64,000 bases of DNA from Echinometra lucunter (GCA_029962745.1 CM057162.1:13889650-13953649); one strand, 5' to 3'. Shown: positions 1 through 11,237, numbered from the stretch's first letter. The notes: generated by a model from the sequence alone, not told the origin. A program made the numbers and translations.

Positions 1-438
1 TTGATCTAGGGATAAAAATTTCAAGAAATGAGAAGAACTGTGGTGTCTATGACTGGATTCGTAAATTCCACACTAACAAAATGTAAGAATACATGTATAT
101 AATGGAATATGGGGAAGAAGTGTCTTTGTTTGATTCCAATCCTATCGACCAGACCACTACATGTGATGAGTTTGAAATATTTCGGAAATAAATTATGCAC
201 TAAACTATAATGTCATTCCGTATACATGGTGCCATATGTCATACTCTGCATTGAATTTCAGACTGAAATAAGTACCGGTATGATCGATGTACGAGTACAT
301 GTATGTGAAAGTAAGATTTTAATGTGCTTTACAGCATGATCCTTCAAGTTATTTAAGGGTGAAAATGAGTTTGCAGGGTTGACTATTGAAGGATGAATTT
401 GGAAGATACATTTCTCCATTTACTCTCACCAGTATTGC

Positions 439-640
439 TTGATTAATAATGATGATAATAATAATAATGTATTACATTTATATAGCGCATTACATGTACG
501 TGAATACTTCAATGCGCTTTACAATGTTACTATTGTAACCCCTGATCACTGGATTTCTAGCCCGCACAAAAGTGTGCACCATCCCCACTCCTTAGGGAGC
601 ATTGACCCCTTGGAAGAAACTCTATGTTTATCATGAATTT
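439..640 (-). mobile_element. 3' tail of a non-LTR retrotransposon
   Basis: An ATAATAAT microsatellite is joined to TTATATAGCGC and then a block of about 150 bp. The same block, with the same microsatellite end, recurs at 21310-21500 and 50930-51115. A trinucleotide tail next to a GCGC motif also ends the CR1/L2-like LINE at 63237. I read this as a short 5'-truncated LINE or SINE tail pointing left. It was present before the NLR unit was duplicated, because all three NLR copies share it at the same place. Confidence 0.55.
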
Positions 641-679
641 GAAGAATTGACAGGATTGTACAATCCAATATTATCATTA

Positions 680-742
680 ATTGGAATGTATCTCAGTGAT
701 GAGTTCTACTCTATATTAAAAGCAAAGGCATTGTCACTAAAA
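680..742 (+). pseudogene. Half LRR exon relic (NLR-C)
   Basis: This matches the second half of the 168-bp LRR exons (residues like IGMYLSDEFYSILKAKALSLK) and still ends at a GT dinucleotide. The first half is missing: the exon text is fused directly to intron sequence (GACAGGATTGTACAATCC) that normally lies several hundred bases upstream in each unit. It looks like the product of an internal deletion from intron into exon. Equivalent relics are at 21209-21272 and 50822-50885, so the deletion predates the duplications. Confidence 0.7.
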
Positions 743-1607
743 GTGCATATGTACTTCATGTCTGATAGACATTGAAAGTTTGAACAATAACTGTGTAAAA
801 CACTTTGTAGGTTTATTTCTGATTTGTACATATACATTTTCATTACCTTTATTTCCTCTACTTCCATTTATCAATAATGTTTCAATGGCCATATGCAAGT
901 GATGAACAAGATTGGATTTGAATCACTATATTTCCTTTTCTATTTTGATAAGTTTGGATTATTTAGGAAACAGTTTTCGCAGTGATGTCATACCATATAT
1001 GATGTCATACATGTACATGTATATGATGTCATATGGTAAACTCCTGAATTCTCTCCTTCCCATATAGGCTTAATACAGGTGTCACCGGCTTCCAGATATT
1101 CAGATATTCAGATATTCAGATATTCAAAATTTATTGTCATGCTCAAAATAAAAATTACATTGGCACAAAAATCATCATTCCAGTAGGCTATGGGTTAATA
1201 TTAATTCCAGGCTTGGATGAATATGATGCATGTGAAAGCAAGATTTGAAAGTGCTTGATAGATAAATAGAAAAGGCATGCTCCTTCCAATTATTTAAGGG
1301 TAAAAATGAGTTTTGTGTCAGAATTGATGATTGATGGATGACTTTGAAAGACATATTTTGCCATGTATTATCAGCAATATACATGTAGCTTTTATCATCC
1401 TGTTGGTAGCAACTTATGTATTATGTTTAGCATGATGTTGAACACATGGCAGGACTAAAAGATCCAATATTATCATTACTTCTGTGATTATCATTGAAAA
1501 AGTAATAAATCTAAAAAAAGTTTGAAAATTAAAACAGTAGATTTTATATGTTAATCTTCATGCACATATAAATTATGTTCATGAGATGAAAACATGTACT
1601 CTTGCAG

Positions 1608-1775
1608 GTCCAAAAACTGAGTCTTGAAGAAGTTAGGTGTTCTACACCATCCTCATCACATGACCTAGCAGAAGCACTGTCTTCTATGCAACAGCTGAAT
1701 CGCCTGACACTCGATCGAATGGATCTCAGAGATGAGTTTTGCTCTGCGTTGAAAGCAAGGGCATCATCCCTAAAG
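1608..1775 (+). CDS. LRR cassette exon 1 of NLR-C
   Basis: An internal exon of exactly 168 bp (56 codons), bounded by CTTGCAG upstream and a GTATCT donor downstream, phase 0 at both ends. It begins VQKLSLEEVRC and ends ALKARASSLK, two leucine-rich repeats of 28 residues of the ribonuclease-inhibitor-like kind seen in NLRs. If the donor is not used, translation continues about ten residues (VSIYFLYERH) to a TGA. It is the outermost intact cassette of the left arm. Its donor is GTATCT where the other units have GTATGT. Confidence 0.85.
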
Positions 1776-2552
1776 GTATCTATATACTTCCTGTATGAGA
1801 GACATTGAAATTTGAACAATAAGTATGTGAAACACTTCATAGGTTTATTTCTGATGTGTACATATACATTTTCATTACCTTCATTTCTTCTACTACCATT
1901 TATCAATAATGTTGCAATGGCCATATGCAAGTGATGGACGAGATTGGATTTGAATCACTATATTTCCTTTTCTATTTTGATGAGTTTGGATTATTTAAGA
2001 AACAATTTTCGCAGTGATGTCATACCATATATGATGTCATACATGTACATGTATATGATGTCATATGGTAAACTCCTGAATTCTCTCCTTCCCATATAGG
2101 CTTAATACAGGTGTCACCCGCTTCCAGTAGGCTATGGGTTAATATTAATTCCAGGCTTGGATGAATATGATGCATGTGAAAGCAAGATTTGAAAGTGCTT
2201 GATAGATAAGTAGAAAATGCATGCTCCTTCCAGTTATTTAAGGGTAAAAATGAGTGTTGTGTCAGAATTGATGATTGATGGATGACCTTGAAAGACATAT
2301 TTTGCCATGTATTATCAGCAATATACATGTAGCTTATATCATCATGTTGGTAGCAACTTATGTAGTATTTTTATCATGATGTTAAACACATGGCAGGACT
2401 AAAAGATCCAATATTATCATTACTTCTGTGATTATCATTGAAAAAGTAATAAATCTAAAAAATGTTTGAAAATTAAAACAGTAGATTTTTATATGTTAAT
2501 CTACATGCACTTATAAATTATGTTCATGAGATGAAAACATGTACTCTTGCAG

Positions 2553-2720
2553 GTCCAAAAACTGAACCTTAGATTTATCAAGTGTCCTACACCATCCTCA
2601 TCACATGACCTAGTAGAAGCACTGTGTTCTATGCCACAGCTGGATGACTTGACACTATTCCCATTGGATATTAGGGATGAGTTTTTCTCTGCATTGAAAG
2701 CAAAGGCATCATCCCTAAAG
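2553..2720 (+). CDS. LRR cassette exon 2 of NLR-C
   Basis: A 168-bp phase 0-0 exon between TTGCAG and GTATGT. It begins VQKLNLRFIKC. The variable stretch in its second repeat reads FPLDI, unlike any other cassette here, while the scaffold (SHDLxEALCSMPQL, SALKAKASSLK) is conserved. It lies 945 bp after cassette 1, the normal unit length of the array. Confidence 0.87.
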
Positions 2721-3054
2721 GTATGTATATACTTCCTGTCTGAGAGACATTGAAAATTTGAACAATAAGTATGTGAAACACTTCATAGGTTCATTTATAA
2801 TATGTACATATACATTTTCATTACCTTTATTTCTTCTACTACCATTTATCAATAATGTTGCAATGGCCATATGCAAGTGATGGACGAGATCAGATTTGAA
2901 TCACTATATTTCCTTTTCTATTTTGATGAGTTTGGATTATTTAGGAAACAATTTTTGCAGTGATGATGTCATACCATATATGATGTCATACATGTACATG
3001 TATATGATGTCATATGGTAAACTCCTGAATTCTTTCCTTCCCATATAGGCTTAA

Positions 3055-3462
3055 CCCATAGCAGTACAGAGCTTTCTTGAGGTCTAAATTAATCATCTTC
3101 AATCCTCAACTTGGCAATATAAATTATTTTATTCCACGTTTACATAGCTTGAAAAAAAAATATGGATATAACATAAACCAAAATGAAATATAATTGTAAA
3201 ATTGAATAAGAAGTTGCCAATTTGAACAGAGAAATAATGATAATGTATTAATCACTGCATTGCCAATTTAAAGAGTTTAATGATTAGTTACACTTAAACT
3301 GCTCTCATTCGAGAATGCCACACCATACAGCAATGGGAATGGGCTCAAATTTGTCAGTGCATTTTTTCCTTTCTGCTCATGTATGATATGTACTGCCCAA
3401 CATTCTGGACCAACAGATACTGTAAAAGCGTCTCCTAAAAGTGACGCTGTACCTATATAGGC
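3055..3462. mobile_element. TTAA-flanked MITE, 408 bp
   Basis: The NLR unit is interrupted inside its GGCTTAATACAGG stretch. TTAA is present on both sides (3051-3054 and 3463-3466), and the element starts CCCATAGCAGTACAG. The right end is a weaker inverted match (CTGTACCTATATAGGC). A relative with cleaner ends is at 25525-25915. Exact TTAA target duplications are typical of piggyBac-like DNA transposons. There is no coding capacity, so it is non-autonomous. It is absent from the other NLR units in the window. Confidence 0.75.
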
Positions 3463-3914
3463 TTAATACAGGTGTCACCGGCTTCCAGTAGGCTATGGGT
3501 TAATATTAATTCCAGGCTTGGATGAATATGATGCATGTGAAAGCAAGATTTGAAAGTGCTTGATAGATGAATAGAAAATGCATGCTTCTTCCAGTTATTT
3601 AAGGGTAAAAATGAGTGTTGTGTCAGAATTGATGATTGATGGATGACTTTGAAAGACATATTTTGCCATGTATTATCAGCAATATACATGTAGCTTTTAT
3701 CATCCTGTTGGTAGCAACTTATGTAGTATGTTTATCATGATGTTAAACACATGGCAGGACTAAAAGATACAATATTATCATTACTTCTGTGATTATCATT
3801 GAAAAAGTAATAAATCTAAAAAAAAGTTTGAAAGTTAAAACAGTAGATTTTTATATGTTAATCTATATGCACATATAAATTATGTTCATGAGATGAAAAC
3901 ATGTACTCTTGCAG

Positions 3915-4082
3915 GTCCAAAAACTGAGTCTTGAAAGAGTTAAGTGTCCTAAACCATCCTCATCACATGACCTAGCAGAAGCACTGTGTTCTATGCCACA
4001 GCTGAATGACCTGAGAGTAATTGGAATGGATCTCAGGGATGAGTTTTGCTCTGCATTGAAAGCAAAGGCATCATCCCTAAAG
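3915..4082 (+). CDS. LRR cassette exon 3 of NLR-C
   Basis: A 168-bp phase 0-0 exon, TTGCAG acceptor and GTATGT donor. It begins VQKLSLERVKC. The variable part of the second repeat reads RVIGMDL. The gap from cassette 2 is 1362 bp, which equals one normal unit plus the 408-bp TTAA-flanked insertion in the intron. Confidence 0.87.
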
Positions 4083-4180
4083 GTATGTATATACTTCCTG
4101 TCTAAGAGACATTGAAAATTTGAACAATAAGTATGTGAAACACTTCATAGGTTAATTTATGATATGTACATATACATTTT

Positions 4181-6228
4181 TGTCTCGCCCACCGGAGGTG
4201 AAGGCGAGACTAAGGGATCCAAATGTCGTCCGTCCGTCGTCCGTCCGTCGTCCGTCCGTCCGTCCGTCCGTCCGTCCGTCACAAACGTTATGAAAGATAA
4301 CTTGGCAACCGTGACTCACTTTTCAACCAAACTTGGGTTGTAGATGCACTAAGGGGACCTGCATGTTATGGCCCAGTCAGAGGTCACATGGTAAGGTCAA
4401 AGGTCATTTCAGGTCAAACGTTAAAGTTTACGTGCAAGACTCTCTTATGACACAAAACTCTGCAACCGTGACTCACTTTTCAACCAAACTTGGGTTGTAG
4501 ATGCCCTAAGCGGACCTGCATGTTATGCTCTAGTCAGAGGTCACATGGTAAGGTCAAAGGTCATTTTAGGTCAAACGTTAAAATTTACGTGCAAGACTCT
4601 CTTATGACACAAAACTCTGCAACTGTGTGACACTGTTCAATCAAACTTGGGTTGTAGATGCACTAAGGGGACCTGCATCTTATTGTCCAGTCAGAGGTCA
4701 CATGGTAAGGTCAAAGGTCATTTCAGGTCAAATGTTAAAGTTGACGTGCAAGACTCTCTTATCACACATAACTTTGCAACCGTGACTCACTTTTCAACCA
4801 AACTTGGGTTGTAGATGCACTGAGGGGACCTGCATGTTATGGTCCAGTCAGAGGTCACATGGTAAGGTCAAAGGTCATTTCAGGTCAAACGTTGAAGTTT
4901 ACTTGCAAGACTCTCTTATGACTCAAAACTCTGCAACCGTGTGACACTTATCTATCAAACTTGGGTTGTCGATGCACTAAGGGGACCTGCATGTTATGGT
5001 CCAGTCATAGGTCACATGGTAAGGTCAAAGGTCATTTCAGGTCAAACATTAAAGTTTACGTGCAAGACTCTCTTATGACACAAAACTCTGCAACCATGTG
5101 ACACTTATCTATCAAACTTGGGTTGTAGATGCACTAAGGGGACCTGCATGTTATGGTCCAGTCAAAGGTCACATGGTCAGGTCAAAGGTCATTACATGTC
5201 AAAATATTACTAGTACACCTCCAACATAATAAGCAAATTGTCATACATTATTCTTGTATGAAGTTTGAAGTCTTATTACTAAACAAAAACAAATGCTGTG
5301 AATAATATGATTTGTGATCCGCGTCCATGTCGTGGGTGCCGGGCAACATTTTGCACTTGAAAGAATAGTACAACTATACATAAATACTCGGTGCAAAGTG
5401 GCTGAGCGATCACAATGTTGTGTCTTCTCTTCAGTTTTATGCATGCTTTTTATTGTTAATGTTACATTCAGTATTCAATTTCCATAAAAGGTTTTACTCA
5501 CTAATTCTTCTTCAACAAATTTTGGTCTTTTGTTTCTCTCCCACAAACTCAATTTACATGCATACCATATTACAATTATTATGTTCAGCATTCAAATCTG
5601 GTGTTCTCATCAATTTCAGGCATGCTTTTTACTAATTATTAACAAAATGCTGCCTTTAACCTCTATCTAATTAGTCAATTTACCCCTGACAGGTTATCCG
5701 CGTCTATCTTGCGGGTGCCAGGCAACATTTTGCACTTGAAAGAATATTAAAACTATACATAAATACTCAGTGCAAAGTGGCTGAGGGATCAGTTTTCTGT
5801 TCTCTTCAATTTTATGCATGCTTTTTTTTTTTCCTGTGGCAGTATTCAATATACCATAAAAGATTTTACTCACTAACCCTTCTTCTTAACAAAACATAAC
5901 TGTTCTCGTATTTCTTTTCTCTAAATTATAAGCTCATTATCACACTACATCATCTGCAGCCCTCAGCTACACTACAACCACAAACACTTTTCAACTCCAC
6001 ACATGTAAAATATCAATCATACAATGTTACTCATATCAGAGGGATGAGAGTAGAAGCAGGGAAAGTACATGCATGTGAAAATGCAGTACCATTTCATAAA
6101 AAACCCTTCTCATATTTTATCAAATGTTATTCCATCCCAGTTATTTCACAATGAGCTTTCGATACAGTTCTGTTGTGTGCCATCACAGATCGCGATATTT
6201 CTAGTTATTTTCACAAGTGGGCGAGACA
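4181..6228 (+). mobile_element. Non-autonomous DNA transposon with TGTCTCGCCCAC ends
   Basis: TGTCTCGCCCAC at 4181-4192 is matched by its perfect reverse complement GTGGGCGAGACA at 6217-6228, and sequence related to the family continues about 24 bp beyond the right motif (to CTTGTT). It interrupts a normal NLR intron: CATATACATTTT is on the left and ATTACCTTTATTTC on the right. Inside are a CCGTCCGT-rich start, six units of about 159 bp (4300-5215), and a second tandem pair of about 380 bp (near 5313 and 5690). Other copies are at 30997-32241 (inverted, shorter) and from 63762. No transposase ORF is visible. Confidence 0.8.
4300..5215 (+). repeat. Six tandem units of about 159 bp inside the transposon
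   Basis: The phrase AACTTGGGTTGTAGATGCAC recurs near 4330, 4490, 4648, 4806, 4963 and 5118, each followed by a GACCTGCATGTTATG block and several AGGTCA words. The same six-unit array occurs inverted at 31215-32120 in the second copy of the element. Confidence 0.88.
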
Positions 6229-6924
6229 CAACATCGCAAACGCCTTGTTATTACCTTTATTTCTTCTACTACCATTTATCAATAATGTTGCAATGGCCAT
6301 ATGCAAGTGATGGATGAGGTTGGATTTGAATCACTATATTTTCTTTTCTATTTTGATGAGTTTGGATTATTTAGGAAACAATTTTCGCAGTGATGTCATA
6401 CCATATATGATGTCATACATGTACATGTATATGATTTCATATGGTAAACTCCTGAATTCTGTCCTTCCCATATAGGCTTAATACAGGTGTCACCCGCTTC
6501 CAGTAGGCTACGGGTTAAAATTAATTCCAGGCTTAGATGAATATGATGCATGTGAAAGCAAGATTTGAAAGTGCTTGATAGATAAATAGAAAATGCCTGC
6601 TCCTTCCAGTTATTTAAGGGTAAGAATGAGTTTTGTGTCAGAATTGATGATTGATGGATGACTTTGAAAGACACATATTTTGCCATGTATTATCAGCAAT
6701 ATACATGCAGCTTTTATCATCATGTTGGTAGAAACTTTTATCATGATGTTGAACACATGGCAGGACTAAAACATCCAATATTATCATTACTTCTGTGATT
6801 ATCATTGAAACAGTAATCAATCTAAAAAAAAGTTTGAAAATTAAAACAGCATATCTTATATGTTACCGTAATCTACATGCACACAAAAATTATGTTCATG
6901 AGATGAAAACATGTACTCTTGCAG

Positions 6925-7092
6925 GTCCCAAAACTTAACCTTAGATTAATCAAGTGTCCTACACCAGCCACATCACATGACCTAGCAGAAGCACTGTGTT
7001 CTATGCCACAGCTGAATGACCTGACACTGGAGCGAATGGATCTCAGCGATGAGTTTTGCTCTGCATTGAAAGCAAAGGTATCATCCCTAAAG
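6925..7092 (+). CDS. LRR cassette exon 4 of NLR-C
   Basis: A 168-bp phase 0-0 exon between TTGCAG and GTATGT. It begins VPKLNLRLIKC and carries PATSHDL where most cassettes have PSSSHDL, a variant shared only with cassette 5. These two are therefore probably the product of a local duplication. The preceding intron is about 2.8 kb because of the transposon at 4181-6228. Confidence 0.87.
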
Positions 7093-7863
7093 GTATGTAT
7101 ATACTTCCTGTCTGAGAGACATTGAAAATTTGAACAATAAGTATGTGAAACACTTCATAGGTTCATTTAAGATATGTACATATACATTTTCATTACCTTT
7201 CTTCTACTACCATTTATCAGTAATGTTGCAACGGCCATATGCAAGTGATGAACAAGATCGATTTGAATCACTATATTTCCTTTTCTATTTTGATGAGTTT
7301 GGACTATTTAGGAGACAATTTTCGCAGTGATGTCATATACCATGTCATACATGTACATGTATATGATCTGTCATATGGTAAACTCCTGAATTCTCTCCTT
7401 CCCGTATAGGCTTAATACAGGTGTCACCCGCTTCCAGTAGGCTACGGGTTAATATTAATTCCAGGCTTAGATGAATATGATGCATGTGAAAGCAAGATTT
7501 GAAAGTGCTTGATAGATAAATAGAAAATGCATGCTCCTTACAGTTATTTATGGGTGAAAATGAGTGTTGTGTCAGAATTGATGATTGATGGATGACTTTG
7601 AAAGACACATATTTTGCCATGTATTATCAGCAATATACATGTAGCTTTTATCATCCTGTTAGTAGAAACTTATGTAGTATTTTTATCATGATGTTGAACA
7701 CATGGCAGGACTAAAAGATCCAATATTATCATTACTTCTGCGATTATCATTGAAAAAGTAATAAATCCCAAAAAAGTTTGAAAATTAAAACAGTAGATCT
7801 TACATGTTAATCTACATGCACATATAAATTATGTTCATGAGATGAAAACATGTACTCTTGCAG

Positions 7864-8031
7864 GTCCAAAAACTTAACCTTAGATTTATCAAGCGTCCTA
7901 CACCAGCCACATCACATGACCTAGCAGAAGCACTGTGTTCTATGCCACAGCTGAATGACTTGACATTTATCTCACTGGATCTCGGGAATGAGTTTTGCTC
8001 TGCATTGAAAGCAAAGGTATCATCCCTAAAG
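7864..8031 (+). CDS. LRR cassette exon 5 of NLR-C
   Basis: A 168-bp phase 0-0 exon, TTGCAG acceptor and GTATGT donor. It begins VQKLNLRFIKR, the normally conserved Cys being Arg. The second repeat reads LTFISLDLGNEF. It is the last full cassette before the terminal exon at 11112, with the long-TIR transposon 8298-10613 in the intron between them. Confidence 0.87.
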
Positions 8032-8297
8032 GTATGTATATGCTTCCTGTCTGAGAGACATTGAAAATTTGAACAATAAGTATGTGAAACACTTTGTAGG
8101 TTCATTTATGATATGTACATACACATTTTCATTACCTTTATTTCTTCTACTACCATTTATGAATAATGTTGCAATGGCCACATGCAATTCCCTTTTATTG
8201 TGATGCGTTTGGATTATTTAGGAAACAATTTGCGCAGCGATGTCATACATTGTAGTATATGATATCATACGTAGGTACATTTACACGATGTCATATG

Positions 8298-10613
8298 GGG
8301 TCATTCCATGTCAATTCACCCAATGGGTTAAAATCGCACCCTCTCGGAATGTGTTCATATTTGGTATACAGGTAATTTGACATGGCCCATGGCGACATAA
8401 TTTTTTCAGCACAATTGGGCGCACGGTTATCGCGCTAGGACATGCCTATTTTCAAAAATTTCAGCAAAAATGGGTGTGACCACCAAATTTTAAGTGGCCA
8501 TAGCACAGTAACCGATGGTCCAAATTCAATGAAAATGGTATCATTGGAAAGGGAATTATATGAACTATCCGAAAAATGTGTAACTTTTGATGTAGGGCTA
8601 ATTTAATGAGTGATGAACTTTTGACCTTTAATTTGACCGTGTGGATCACGCGACCTTGAGCCAATTTTTTAATATCAGAATCCCTAACAATATTTCTACA
8701 AAAAAACCAAAACAATGGAGATGTAATACTTTTTTGTTTGTTTTCTAGCCCCTCTCAAAATTGGTAAACTTACAGCAAAAATTTTTAGTGCAGTCCCACA
8801 TATAACTACCTGTGTATGGTGATTATGTATTCATGCTGAAACACCATAAGTCTATAGATGCTTACTATCCAGTACTAAAACTTGTTTTACGTTGGGATAA
8901 CAACTTATAAAACTTGATAATGATGATCAGACCCTCTTGCAGGCTTGCAAAGCAAAGTTAGTGCATAGAGAATTGAAGTAGATTAACAAAAACATTGATA
9001 GCAACACTGCCTTCCTTCTTAGAAGAATGCAGAAATTGCCATTTTTTCAGCAGACTGAGCTGGAGAGAATTCATCCACAGTTGGTAAACTTTTGCAATAT
9101 GTCCTCCAGCTGTGTCTGAGATGATTTCCTAGATGATGGTGAAGTAAGAGAGGGAGCATTAATCTGACACGAAATGTTTTTTTGCTAACCCAACATCTTC
9201 AGCTTTTGCTACTAGTCCCTTGACAGTAAACAAAAATTTATGTGTCAGCTCCCATACAGACCAGATTCTGACTGCAGATGCCATAATTTATTTATTTTAA
9301 TAAAACGTTCCCGGTATCATGTTTTGTTATTCAAACCTGAGGATGTGTTGGAATCAGCTGTCGGATTGCAAGACTGAATTCTCATAGCATAAATTGTAAA
9401 TGACACTACATATCTGCCCCAGTAAGGAAATCTTCTCTTCATGCTTATAAACTGAGCCGGGAAGAATAGACCAGAATTTAAAGCGCAATTTCATCACCTC
9501 AAGAAGATAAGAAAGAGAGTAATCCATCAATGGATTTAAAGGAACAGAACTTTATCTGCTGTCTGCATGATAGTTTTCTAGGGAATGACACGGTAGATGA
9601 AATTGCTCATAAGTTTGGAGATTACCATGTCAAAGTCTTGCATCCACATGGGCCTGCAAATCAGTTCAGTTGGCCAACAAGGGAAGACACATGTTGGATG
9701 GAGAAGAAACCATTTTTTGCTAGGTTGATGCTCCTTCTCATACATGTACACCACCATCATATCAGAAATACATCAAATCAGACACTGAAGAAGGAAAATT
9801 TATCCACAATAAATAGATTCCCTCAAGCTCTGATTGGTGAATACCTGATAATTTCTTCATTGTCTAAGAAGGAATGTAGTGTCATTAATTAATATTTTTG
9901 TCAGTATACTACACCTCTCTATCCATCAGTATTGCTTTGCAAGCCTGCAAGAAGGCCTGATGATTGTTATCAACTCAGTTATTCCCCACTTTACATTTTT
10001 AAAAGATGTTTTAGTAATCAATAAGCAACTATAGAATACATTGTATCAGCATATACAGCAAGAATACATAATCACTATACACAGGTAGTTATGTGTGGGA
10101 CTGCAATGAAAATTTTTGCTGTAAGTATACCAACTTTGAGAGGGGCTAGAAAGCAAACAAAAAATATTACATCTCCAGTTTTTTTAGTATTTGGTAGAAA
10201 TATTGTCAGGAATTCAGATACCAAAAAAATTGGTTCAAGGTCACGTGATCCACATGATCCAATTAAAGGGCAAAGCAAAGGTCAAAAGTTCATCACTCGT
10301 TAAATTGGCCCTACATCAAAAGTAACACATTTTTCAGATAGTTCATATAATTCCCTTTCCAATGATACCATTTTCATTGAATTTGGACCATCGGTTACTG
10401 AGCTATGGTCACTAAGAATTTGGTAGTCACGCTCATTTTTGCTGAAATTGCCGAAAATGGGCATGTCCTAGCGTGAAAACCATGCATCCGATTGCGCTGA
10501 AATTTAGAATATTGTCACGGGCCATGTCAAACTATATACCAAATATGAACGAATTCTGAGATGGTGCGATTTATTTAAAATATTTTTGGGGGTGATTTGA
10601 CACGGAATGACCC
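8298..10613. mobile_element. DNA transposon with very long terminal inverted repeats (about 0.7-0.8 kb)
   Basis: The element begins GGGTCATTCC and ends GGAATGACCC, with TATG on both sides (8294-8297 and 10614-10617), a probable 4-bp target duplication. The left terminal repeat runs to about 9085 and returns inverted from about 9800 to 10613. Only about 0.7 kb in the middle is single copy and holds the ORF fragment at 9530. A mirror copy, missing its ends, is at 13895-16051. The insertion therefore predates the giant inverted duplication. Confidence 0.82.
9530..9892 (+). pseudogene. Protein fragment inside long-TIR transposon
   Basis: A 120-codon ORF starting MDLKEQNFICCLHDSFLGND, with HPHGPANQFSWPTREDTCW at residues 42-60. 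A related fragment (MDVKEQNFICCLYDSFLGND) lies on the - strand at 14771-14971 but soon shifts frame. The second half of this ORF (after about residue 80) lies in the inverted repeat and has no coding look. I take it as the C-terminal remnant of a transposon protein. The HPHGP...WP..ED.CW motif feels transposon-derived, but I cannot name the superfamily. Confidence 0.45.
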
Positions 10614-11111
10614 TATGGTATACTCTGCATTAACCGGTTGACTACTGAATTCTCTCCTTCCCATAGGCTTAATACAGGTGTCACCCACTTCCAGTAGGCT
10701 ATGGGTTAATATTAATTCCAGGCTAAGATGAATATGATGCATGTAAAAGCAAGATTCGAAAGTGCTTGATAGATAAATGGGAAATGCATGCTCCTTCCAG
10801 TTATTTAAGAGTAAAAATGAGTTTCACGTCAGAATTGATGATCGATGGATGACTTTCAAAGACACATATTTTGCCATGTATTATCAGCAATATAGCTTTT
10901 ATTAACATGTTTTTAGAAAATTTATGTTCGTCATGATCTTGAAGAAATGGCAGGATTAAAAGATCCAATATTGTCATTATTTCTATGATTATCCGTAAAA
11001 GGTTTGTTATAGTACATGTAGTTATTCCATAAAATAGTAAATTTGATATGTTAATCCACGTATGTACAGGTAAATTATGTTCATGAGCTGACATCATGCA
11101 TACTCTAGAAG

Positions 11112-11237
11112 GTCCAAACACTCTGCCTTGAAGAAGTCAGGTGTTCTACACCGGCCTCATCACATCAACTAGCAGAAGCACTGTGTTCTATGCCACAGCT
11201 GAATGACCTGACACTTTACTTTGTTTTTGTTTCTTAA
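11112..11237 (+). CDS. Probable terminal exon of NLR-C (half LRR plus stop)
   Basis: After a CTAGAAG acceptor the frame reads VQTLCLEEVRC...ALCSMPQLNDLTL, matching the first LRR of the cassettes. It then leaves the family and ends YFVFVS followed by TAA. The mirror exon at 13268-13393 has the same length and the same YFVFVS-stop ending in spite of substitutions elsewhere, which supports a genuine last exon over random truncation. Entry phase is 0, so it joins any cassette in frame. The acceptor is weaker than the TTGCAG of the cassettes. Confidence 0.6.
   Translation, partial: VQTLCLEEVRCSTPASSHQLAEALCSMPQLNDLTLYFVFVS

Noticed and set aside
1175..1384. Antisense ORF (MYIADNTWQNMSFKVIHQSS...) found in most LRR introns, also at 2020-2328, 3453-3689, 6396-6686, 7345-7620, 17694-18002 and 19706-19996
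   Set aside because: It is shared because the introns are recent copies. Its length and frame vary from unit to unit, its start is lost in several, and it has no recognisable domain or ribosome context. A real gene would be more constant than the intron around it, which is not seen.
4300..5215. Possible CRISPR-like array
   Set aside because: The 159-bp units are complete tandem copies without unique spacers and lie in a eukaryotic transposon.
6069..6317. ORF MHVKMQYHFIKNPSHILSN, repeated at 30894-31178
   Set aside because: It lies in the end of the TGTCTCGCCCAC transposon, and its C-terminus changes with the flanking sequence. It has no domain pattern.
7812..8105. Long reverse-strand frames over LRR exons (here, 1544-1930, 18098-18451 and 19052-19405)
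   Set aside because: These are shadows of the LRR exons; the exon frame has splice sites and LRR pattern, the shadow has neither.
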